Shown: one piece after another, positions 7,589 to 12,717 of the stretch
How the letters are laid out: the number at the start of each line of letters is the position of its first letter
How positions within the stretch are numbered: position 1 is the first letter of the stretch
NCBI GenBank assembly: GCA_900545185.1
Contig: UQYH01000047.1
Span: 1 to 16,717, forward strand
Length of the DNA stretch: 16,717 nt
DNA from: an uncultured Eubacteriales bacterium
Lineage (GTDB): Bacteria; Bacillota; Clostridia; UBA1381; UBA9506
Reading direction: 5' to 3'
Notes under the pieces: generated by a model
The model's database searches: none
The model's input: only the letters and a program-made list of their open reading frames with translations
What the model was told of the DNA's origin: nothing
Translations under genes and position numbers: made by a program

Positions 7589-8935
7589 TTATTGCCGATT
7601 TTCCAAATTGGAAATCAACTCTTCCACAATTTTTTTGGTATCTTCATTCTTTTCCATGCTTTGCTTTATGTTATTAATGCCGTTTAAAATGGTTGCGTGG
7701 TTACGTCCGCCCAGCTCCTTGCCGATTTTCGGCAGCGAGAGGCCGGTAAACTCACGCATTAAGTACATAGCAATATGCCGCGCATACGAAATTTCCTGCG
7801 TACGCTTAGAGGACAAAATTTCATCCGAGGTCAAATTAAAATAATTGGAGACCATGGATAAAATATATTCCGTATTTACATGCGGATCATCCGATTTATT
7901 TAAAAATTCTTTAATGGCTTCATCTGCCAGCTGCATGGTAATCGGCCGTCCCATTAACACATTATACGCCGTTAATCGCTTTAAAACCCCCTCCAAATTT
8001 CGGATGTTGGATTTTAAATTTTCGGCAATGTAAAACAAAATGTCATCCGGCACTTCAAAATTTTCCTCATCAGCCTTTTTCTTTAAAATGGCAACGCGCG
8101 TTTCCAGATCCGGCGGCTTAATATCCACAATCAAGCCCCATTCGCAGCGGCTGCGCATACGCTCCTCCAGCTCTTTAATCTCCTTCGGTGGACGGTCGGA
8201 TGTCATAATAATTTGTTTATTGGATTCACGCAGGGCATTAAAGGTGTGGAAGAACTCGACTTGTGTTCTGTCCTTATCCGCAATAAACTGAATATCGTCA
8301 ATAATTAACACGTCGCAGGTTCTGTACTTGTTTCTAAATTCAACGCTCTTGCTGTCCAAAATCAGCTGATTAATAAAGTCGTTGGTAAAACGCTCACTGG
8401 TCACATACAAAACATGTGCGGCAGGATTGGTGCTTTTTATTTGGTTGCCGATAGCCTGCGCCAAATGCGTTTTGCCAAGCCCCGGACCACCGTATATAAA
8501 CAGCGGATTCAAAAGCTCCGTACCCGGCCGTTCGGATGCGGCCTGAGAGGCTGCATGCGCCAAACGGTTAGAATCGCCGACAACAAAAGAGGAAAAAGTA
8601 TAACGCGGATTCAGTGTTGTTGCATCATCGTCGCGCGTGTTATAGGATACGCTGTATTCCAGCTCCTGCGGCAAGGGTTCGTTATAATCCAGCAAACGGA
8701 CGGTATAAACCGTGCCTGCCGCCTCGCAAATTGCCTGTTTTATGGCTTCTAAATGCATAGACTTAACAATTTCATAGTGCAGCTCCCCCGGCACTTTTAA
8801 ATAAATGGCTTCATCCGTCATACCCACCGCCAAAAGCGGTTCAATCCAGTTTGCATATGCTGATTCACTCACATTAGGATTTTCCTTTAAAAGTTTCAAA
8901 GCGTCGTACCAAATCGACGATAACTTAGCGTTCAT
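7589..8935 (-). CDS. dnaA: DnaA, chromosomal replication initiator
   Basis: DnaA is the AAA+ protein that binds DnaA boxes, opens the origin and recruits the helicase. This copy is 448 residues with the standard four-part layout: N-terminal interaction domain (about 1-85), a short linker, AAA+ core from about 108 with Walker A GGPGLGKT (149-156), Walker B VLIIDD (209-214) and sensor region MTSDRPP (244-250), then a C-terminal helix-turn-helix domain (about 355-448). The ATG at 8935 has GGGGAGA (8944-8950, minus strand) 8 bases upstream. The DNA-recognition signature reads GGRNHATI (409-416) where most DnaA proteins have GGRDHTT or GGRDHST, so an Asp and a Thr/Ser that touch bases in the E. 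coli complex are changed. The gene heads a dnaA-yaaA-recF-remB operon without dnaN. Confidence 0.98.
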   Translation of the reverse strand: MNAKLSSIWYDALKLLKENPNVSESAYANWIEPLLAVGMTDEAIYLKVPGELHYEIVKSMHLEAIKQAICEAAGTVYTVRLLDYNEPLPQELEYSVSYNTRDDDATTLNPRYTFSSFVVGDSNRLAHAASQAASERPGTELLNPLFIYGGPGLGKTHLAQAIGNQIKSTNPAAHVLYVTSERFTNDFINQLILDSKSVEFRNKYRTCDVLIIDDIQFIADKDRTQVEFFHTFNALRESNKQIIMTSDRPPKEIKELEERMRSRCEWGLIVDIKPPDLETRVAILKKKADEENFEVPDDILFYIAENLKSNIRNLEGVLKRLTAYNVLMGRPITMQLADEAIKEFLNKSDDPHVNTEYILSMVSNYFNLTSDEILSSKRTQEISYARHIAMYLMREFTGLSLPKIGKELGGRNHATILNGINNIKQSMEKNEDTKKIVEELISNLENRQ

Positions 8936-8963
8936 CCCATCTATCTCCCCATTGTATTAGTCA

Positions 8964-8982
8964 GCTGCGTATACCGCGCAGC
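8964..8982 (-). other. Small hairpin in the dnaA leader
   Basis: GCTGCG (8964-8969) and CGCAGC (8977-8982) can form a 6-bp stem with a 7-base loop in the dnaA 5' untranslated region, about 28 bases before the start codon. No function is evident. Confidence 0.35.
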
Positions 8983-9019
8983 GATATGATCCAATTCGCC
9001 TCCGCAAAGAAGGCAGCAT

Positions 9020-9044
9020 AAAAAACAAGCCGCGAATCGACTTG
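9020..9044 (-). terminator. Terminator-like hairpin in the dnaA leader (possible attenuator)
   Basis: Read on the minus strand, CAAGTCG (9044-9038), loop ATTCG, CGGCTTG (9032-9026) forms a 7-bp stem with one G-U pair and is followed directly by six Ts (9025-9020). This is the form of an intrinsic terminator, 84 bases before the dnaA ATG and downstream of both candidate dnaA promoters. The stem is short, so termination is probably partial at most. The equivalent stem in the distal repeat copy (9129-9147) is perfect but has no T-run. Confidence 0.5.
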
Positions 9045-9122
9045 CTTCCTCATTCGGTGCAATAAACACATCGGAACAAAAGCCGTTTAGGCTTTTGAAC
9101 GTATACTGTGTTTATTATACCA
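9026..9122 (-). repeat. Tandem 97-nt element, dnaA-proximal copy
   Basis: This copy matches 9129-9225 at 92 of 97 positions with a 103-base period; 9054-9122 is identical. Each unit, read toward dnaA, holds an extended -10 TGGTATAAT, an outer dyad AATAAACACA / TGTGTTTATT (9107-9116 with 9061-9070), an inner hairpin CAAAAGCC-TAAAC-GGCTTTTG (9077-9097), and a second stem near the end (9026-9044). The differences fall in the second stem, where pairing is kept through a G-U pair, and in three bases between elements. Confidence 0.9.
9114..9122 (-). promoter_or_regulatory. Candidate dnaA-proximal promoter (extended -10)
   Basis: On the minus strand TGGTATAAT reads as an extended -10 (TGnTATAAT). 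The 17-base-upstream hexamer, CGATTT at 9142-9137, is a poor -35, which extended -10 promoters can tolerate. Expected start is about 9107, inside the outer dyad arm. Confidence 0.55.
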
Positions 9123-9128
9123 ACTATG

Positions 9129-9225
9129 CAAGCCGCAAATCGGCTTGCTTCCTTGATCGGTGCAATAAACACATCGGAACAAAAGCCGTTTAGGCTTTTG
9201 AACGTATACTGTGTTTATTATACCA
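9129..9225 (-). repeat. Tandem 97-nt element, dnaA-distal copy
   Basis: This is the second copy of the element at 9026-9122. The outer dyad is 9164-9173 with 9210-9219, the inner hairpin 9180-9200, and the end stem CAAGCCG/CGGCTTG at 9129-9147 is perfect. It lacks the T-run seen in the proximal copy, so a transcript begun in this copy should run on into the next one. Confidence 0.9.
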
Positions 9226-9245
9226 TACTTGCATGTCGGAATCAA
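9217..9245 (-). promoter_or_regulatory. Candidate dnaA-distal promoter (-35 plus extended -10)
   Basis: On the minus strand, -35 TTGATT (9245-9240), a 17-base spacer, and -10 TATAAT (9222-9217) with an upstream TG making TGGTATAAT. This is the better of the two duplicated promoters because the -35 lies just outside the repeat and was not duplicated. Confidence 0.65.
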
Positions 9246-9340
9246 GGATAATTCATCGAAATCTTTCACAAAAATAAAGAAGCACATTTCCGGCCGCGCC
9301 TTTGATTTTATGTATATAAAATGAATTTTTCTGCAAATGT

Positions 9341-9369
9341 TTGACAGTCGGCACAGCTTGTGATACAAT
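9341..9369 (+). promoter_or_regulatory. Promoter of the DtxR-family regulator gene
   Basis: A perfect -35 TTGACA (9341-9346), a 17-base spacer, and -10 TACAAT (9364-9369) lie 47 bases before the start codon at 9417. It is divergent from the dnaA promoters, with more than 90 bases between them. Confidence 0.75.
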
Positions 9370-9416
9370 ATATAATACAATTTGATTGAATTTTTGAAAA
9401 GGTAGCGCGTAGTATT

Positions 9417-9791
9417 ATGATTATTAAAGAAGCTGCCGAAAATTATTTAGAAGCTATTTTAATGCTGAAAAAAAAGAAGGGGTACGTCAGAAGTGTGGAT
9501 GTGGCCAACCATTTAAACTTTACAAAGCCCAGCGTTTCCGTCGCCATGAAATCCTTCCGCGAAGAAGGATATATTATCATGGATGAAAACGGCCTGCTCT
9601 CTTTAACCGACAAAGGCATGGCCATTGCCCAAAAGGTTTACGAACGTCACGAGATTATTACAAAGGCCTTAATGGCGCTCGGTGTTGACGAGGAAACTGC
9701 CTGTGAGGACAGCTGCAAAATTGAGCATGACATCAGTGACACAACCTTTACCAAGGTAAAAGAATATTTACACAAAAAAAATGTGATTTAA
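9417..9791 (+). CDS. DtxR/MntR-family metal-dependent transcriptional regulator
   Basis: A 124-residue protein with the DtxR/MntR layout: N-terminal winged helix (ENYLEAIL, then SVDVANHLNFTKPSVSVAMKSFREEGYI, residues 8-53) and a dimerisation and metal-binding half (YERHEIITKALMALGVDEETACEDSCKIEHDIS). Candidate ligands are E12, H78, C100, E103 and H104. The C-x2-EH pattern is that of the iron-type DtxR primary site, not the E-x2-EH of MntR. N9 replaces the Asp of MntR at the first ligand position. It is shorter than MntR (142) and much shorter than DtxR (about 226), with no SH3-like domain. Such proteins usually repress iron or manganese uptake genes, but none is nearby. The ribosome binding site (AAAAGG, 9397-9402) is unusually far, 14 bases, from the ATG. 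Confidence 0.88.
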   Translation: MIIKEAAENYLEAILMLKKKKGYVRSVDVANHLNFTKPSVSVAMKSFREEGYIIMDENGLLSLTDKGMAIAQKVYERHEIITKALMALGVDEETACEDSCKIEHDISDTTFTKVKEYLHKKNVI

Positions 9792-9889
9792 AGAATCTAA
9801 TCCACAAATCTGTCAAAAAAGGAAAAAGCATACTCCCCCGCTGTCGGCCGATATGTTTTTGCCTGTTATTATGCATATGAGGTGAAACT

Positions 9890-10783
9890 ATGATTGAATT
9901 TATCGACCTTTTAATGGACAAGATAGAATATCCCGAAGAGGCAAAGCTTTTTTTGCACAATGCTTTTGAAAAAGTGCTTGCCAACCCGGAGCATGTTGCT
10001 CTTTTGCGTTCATTAGAAGCCTTGTACATCAGCGACCAACCCACAGCAGGGCTTCCGGAAGCCTTGGAACAGCTGGCGCAGGAGGCAGAATTGCCCGTTT
10101 ATACCGCGCATCTTATCTTTTTAATGTTTTGCGCCCAAGGCCTGCGCGACCGCTATCGCACACAGGGCCTGGATGAGGCGATGTACTGGGATTTGATGGC
10201 CGATTTAAAATGCAAGCTGATGGAATGTCATACGGTCTATAACACATGGGGTACCTTTACCATTTCATGGTTTCGCCGTCATTTTTTAATGACCTTATTT
10301 GCCCTCGGCCGTTTTCAATACGAAAAAAGAACCTTTGTGGCGCAAAAACCGTATGTACATAACGGCATTACCGTAAACCCCGGTGATACGGTCTATAATT
10401 TTCACATTCCCTCCTCCGGCGCAATGCCAAAGGAACTGCGGCTGGAATCATACCGAAAAGCCTTTCAATTTTTCACCGACAGACCGAAGGATTATATTGT
10501 CTTAGCATGTGATACCTGGCTTTTATACCTTGACTATAAAAACATTTTCCCGGCCGGATCAAATCTGCGCGATTTTACGGATGACTTTGACATTATTCAA
10601 TCCACAACACGTGATACTTTTGATGACGGATGGCGCATTTTCGGTACCATGGATATGAGCCACCCTGAAACGTTGCCGGCCAAAACCTCACTCCAGCGCG
10701 CCTTCCGCGATTGGATGTTAAAAGGCGGCAAAGCCGGCGCCGGCTACGGCGTGATTATTTTCGACGGTCAGAAAATTATATAA
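9890..10783 (+). CDS. GNAT-like acyltransferase with an N-terminal helical domain
   Basis: A 297-residue soluble protein that resembles the clostridial acyltransferase-domain family with a helical N-terminal domain (NAT_N type, about residues 1-125) and a GNAT-like C-terminal half (about 130-297). Recognisable stretches are NTWGTFTISWFRRHF, LGRFQYE, HIPSSGAMPKELRLESYRKAFQFF, and ACDTWLLYL. These fit a GNAT-type fold, but I cannot point to a confident acetyl-CoA pyrophosphate loop, and the substrate is unknown. A ribosome binding site (GAGGTGA, 9879-9885) precedes the ATG at 9890. It lies between the DtxR-family regulator and spoVT with about 100-base gaps on both sides, so co-transcription is uncertain. 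No signal peptide or membrane segment is visible. Confidence 0.62.
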   Translation: MIEFIDLLMDKIEYPEEAKLFLHNAFEKVLANPEHVALLRSLEALYISDQPTAGLPEALEQLAQEAELPVYTAHLIFLMFCAQGLRDRYRTQGLDEAMYWDLMADLKCKLMECHTVYNTWGTFTISWFRRHFLMTLFALGRFQYEKRTFVAQKPYVHNGITVNPGDTVYNFHIPSSGAMPKELRLESYRKAFQFFTDRPKDYIVLACDTWLLYLDYKNIFPAGSNLRDFTDDFDIIQSTTRDTFDDGWRIFGTMDMSHPETLPAKTSLQRAFRDWMLKGGKAGAGYGVIIFDGQKII

Positions 10784-10830
10784 CAAAAACATTGCAGAAA
10801 TTTTTACAAATTTAAATAAATAACTTACAT

Positions 10831-10884
10831 AAAACTCCTTTTTTTGCAGACAATAACTTTGTAATATAACGAAAAAGGAGTTTT
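10831..10884 (+). promoter_or_regulatory. Inverted repeat enclosing the spoVT ribosome binding site
   Basis: AAAACTCCTTTTT (10831-10843) and AAAAAGGAGTTTT (10872-10884) are perfect 13-bp arms with a 28-base loop. The right arm contains the spoVT Shine-Dalgarno AAAGGAG (10874-10880). If the left arm is transcribed, the ribosome binding site would be paired. With TTTTTC following, it could alternatively act as a weak terminator for the upstream acyltransferase gene. No convincing spoVT promoter is seen; a sigma-G promoter is expected from Bacillus but I could not place one. Confidence 0.5.
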
Positions 10885-10890
10885 TCATAT

Positions 10891-11436
10891 ATGAAAGCAA
10901 CAGGAATTGTGCGCCGAATCGATGATTTGGGGCGCGTTGTCATCCCGAAGGAAATCCGAAGAACCATGCGGATTCGCGAGGGAGATCCATTGGAAATTTT
11001 TACCGACCGTGACGGCGAGGTTATTTTTAAAAAATATTCGCCCATCGGTGAGCTTGGCGACTTTGCTTCGGAATATGCCGAGACTCTTTCCAAAACCAGC
11101 GGACATCCTGCCTGCATTACAGATAAAGACAACATCATTGCCGTTTCGGGCGTGCCGAAGCGTGAGCTGAGCGAGAAAAAAATCAGTCCGGATATTGAAA
11201 AGGTGATGGAGGATAAAGCAACCTTTATTATGAAACGCGGCGAAAACCGTAAGCTGAGCGTGATTGAAGGCAGTGAAAAATACACCGCCGGTGTGGTTGT
11301 CCCCATTATTGCCGAGGGCGATACCATTGGCTCGGTCGTGTTCTTTTCAAACGAAACCGCACCGCAAATGGGCGAGGTGGAAGAAAAGTTGGCACAATCT
11401 GCCGCCGGTTTTTTAGGCAGGCATATGGAACAATAA
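10891..11436 (+). CDS. spoVT: SpoVT, stage V sporulation transcriptional regulator
   Basis: SpoVT is an AbrB-family DNA-binding protein that adjusts sigma-G-dependent genes in the forespore. The 181 residues (178 in Bacillus subtilis) comprise the swapped-hairpin AbrB domain, MKATGIVRRIDDLGRVVIPKEIRRTMRIREGDPLEIF (1-37), and a GAF-like C-terminal domain (about 55-178), for example SGHPACITDKDNIIAVSG and VVVPIIAEGDTIGSVVFFS. The presence of the GAF half separates it from AbrB and Abh. The ATG at 10891 is 10 bases after AAAGGAG. The gene is closed by a strong terminator at 11480. It is the main evidence that the organism belongs to an endospore-forming lineage. Confidence 0.95.
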   Translation: MKATGIVRRIDDLGRVVIPKEIRRTMRIREGDPLEIFTDRDGEVIFKKYSPIGELGDFASEYAETLSKTSGHPACITDKDNIIAVSGVPKRELSEKKISPDIEKVMEDKATFIMKRGENRKLSVIEGSEKYTAGVVVPIIAEGDTIGSVVFFSNETAPQMGEVEEKLAQSAAGFLGRHMEQ

Positions 11437-11479
11437 GAGCGCAGCCCGACAGAAAGCATGGATGTAAAAAACGCAGCTG

Positions 11480-11528
11480 ACAAGCGGAACACACCCGATT
11501 AAGGTGCGTTTCGCTTGTTTTGTTTATT
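11480..11528 (+). terminator. Strong intrinsic terminator after spoVT
   Basis: ACAAGCGGAACACACC (11480-11495) pairs with GGTGCGTTTCGCTTGT (11503-11518) over 16 positions with one mismatch and one G-U pair; the loop is 7 bases. A T-rich tail TTTGTTTATT follows. It lies 43 bases after the spoVT stop. Confidence 0.88.
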
Positions 11529-11561
11529 AAATGCTGCCACTGCATAATACATAAAAATGAT

Positions 11562-11636
11562 AACGGTATGCAAAACATTCAGACCGTCCGGAAGCTGTTT
11601 TTTCGGCTGGGGATGGCAATACCGTTAAAAACTCCC
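11562..11636. other. Possible structured element in the spoVT-hslO gap
   Basis: The 384-base gap 11437-11820 contains the spoVT terminator, the hslO promoter, and this stretch between them. Perfect 8-bp arms AACGGTAT (11562-11569) and ATACCGTT (11619-11626) enclose a smaller AGCTG-TTTTTT-CGGCT hairpin. A second pairing, TGGGGA with TCCCCA (near 11608-11637), crosses the first, so the two would be alternatives or a pseudoknot. No promoter or terminator of its own is evident, and it lies upstream of the expected hslO transcription start. I see no protein gene in the gap. Confidence 0.3.
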
Positions 11637-11706
11637 CAAAAACCGCAAGTCCATGCTGTAAAACTTCATACTTTTTTCATGAACTTAAATTTTTCTTGCA
11701 AACCGT

Positions 11707-11736
11707 ATTGCATTTTAGATTAAAATGCAATATAAT
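11707..11736 (+). promoter_or_regulatory. hslO operon promoter containing a 25-bp palindrome
   Basis: -35 TTGCAT (11708-11713), a 17-base spacer, and -10 TATAAT (11731-11736) make a near-consensus promoter with a start near 11743. A perfect palindrome with 11-bp arms ATTGCATTTTA (11707-11717) and TAAAATGCAAT (11721-11731), centred on GAT, fills the space from the -35 to the first base of the -10. This is a textbook repressor operator position. A looser TAAAAT/ATTTTA pair lies just downstream, around 11747-11765. Confidence 0.75.
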
Positions 11737-11820
11737 GTATGATAGCTAAAATATGCATCATTTTAAATATGAAATAACAAATCGGGTCACTATAACGTTT
11801 GACCGGAGGAAAGAGATTGT

Positions 11821-12696
11821 ATGGGACATATAACAAGAGCAATTGACACAGAAGGTAATATACGCATTAGTTTTATAAACAGCCGTGATATTGTCAACAC
11901 GGCGCAATCCATTCACCACACCTCGCCGGTTGTTACGGCCGCTTTGGGGCGGACGCTGACAATCACGGCGCTGATGGGGTCTATGCTGAAGGCGCCGACG
12001 GATAATTTAACCGTCTACATTAAGGGAGACGGGCCGCTCGGCGGTATGGTCACGGCAGCAGACGGCAACGGTATGGTAAAAGGCTATGCCTATGAGCCGT
12101 TGGTTGACCTGCCCTTAAAAAAAGGCAAGCTGGATGTCGGCGGTGCCATTGGCCGCGGTTCGCTCGCCATCTCGCGTGATTTGGGCTTAAAAGAACCGTA
12201 TGTTGGCCGTGTACCTCTGGTAACGGGCGAAATCGGTGAAGATTTTACTTATTATTTTGCCAAATCAGAGCAAACACCAACCGCTATTGCCTTGGGTGTT
12301 TTGGTGGATACCGATTTAACCGCCAAGCAAGCCGGCGGCTTTATTGTGCAGCTTATGCCGGGGGCGGACGATGCCGTTGCGGCAGCTTTGGAGGAAAACC
12401 TCCGTGCCCTCTCGACCATCACAACGATGCTGGAGAATGGCATGTCTGCCGAAGAAGTGATTGAATCGGTCGCAAAGGGCTTTACCTTAAAATATTTGGA
12501 CGGCGTGGATTATGCCTATCGCTGTGATTGCAGCGAGGAAAAAATTGCACGCGCACTCATCAGCCTGGGGGCAGATGAATTGCAGGACATGATTGAAAAA
12601 GACGGCGGCGCCGAAATCACCTGTCAGTTCTGCCCAAAGGTATACCGTTTTAATAAAGAGGAATTAACAGCTTTGTACGAATCAGCAAAACGCTGA
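11821..12696 (+). CDS. hslO: Hsp33, redox-regulated chaperone
   Basis: Hsp33 is a cytoplasmic holdase that is switched on when oxidation releases zinc from its four C-terminal cysteines. All four are present with the family spacing: C235 and C237 (RCDCSEEK) and C268 and C271 (ITCQFCPKVY). The N-terminal half has the conserved HTSPVVTAALGR (32-44), IKGDGPLGGM (67-76) and GAIGRGSLAISRDLG (108-122). The 291-residue length is normal. GGAGGA (11805-11810) lies 10 bases before the ATG. It is the first gene after the palindrome-bearing promoter, and trkA follows after 21 bases, so the two are very likely co-transcribed. Confidence 0.96.
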   Translation: MGHITRAIDTEGNIRISFINSRDIVNTAQSIHHTSPVVTAALGRTLTITALMGSMLKAPTDNLTVYIKGDGPLGGMVTAADGNGMVKGYAYEPLVDLPLKKGKLDVGGAIGRGSLAISRDLGLKEPYVGRVPLVTGEIGEDFTYYFAKSEQTPTAIALGVLVDTDLTAKQAGGFIVQLMPGADDAVAAALEENLRALSTITTMLENGMSAEEVIESVAKGFTLKYLDGVDYAYRCDCSEEKIARALISLGADELQDMIEKDGGAEITCQFCPKVYRFNKEELTALYESAKR

Positions 12697-12717
12697 TACA
12701 CAGGAGGCATTTGTAAT

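Larger units (their letters stand above)
8936..9416. other. dnaA upstream intergenic region, candidate oriC
   Basis: In many Firmicutes the origin lies next to dnaA, and this 481-base gene-free region is the obvious place for it. It has the tandem repeats, AT-rich stretches around 9301-9400 that could serve as an unwinding site, and divergent promoters. Against it, I find no TTATCCACA or one-mismatch cluster; the only repeated nonamer ending in CACA is ATAAACACA, present four times (twice per repeat, on opposite strands). Assignment as oriC is by position only. Confidence 0.4.

Noticed and set aside
9026..9225. CRISPR array
   Set aside because: Only two units, repeats far too long (97 nt), and a 6-base gap instead of spacers.
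9087..9380. 97-residue open frame on the minus strand across the dnaA upstream repeats
   Set aside because: It partly encodes the same short peptide twice because of the tandem DNA repeat, has no ribosome binding site, and overlaps the promoters.
9798..9806. TAATCCACA, one base from the DnaA-box consensus
   Set aside because: A single near-match, downstream of the DtxR-family gene, with no cluster; expected by chance.
11600..11645. Fluoride (crcB) riboswitch, suggested by GGGGATGG
   Set aside because: The rest of the fluoride motif (pseudoknot partner and conserved downstream stem) does not fit, and the element lies upstream of the hslO transcription start.
11520..11723. 67-residue open frame in the spoVT-hslO gap
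   Set aside because: No ribosome binding site or recognisable similarity, and it runs through the hslO promoter palindrome.
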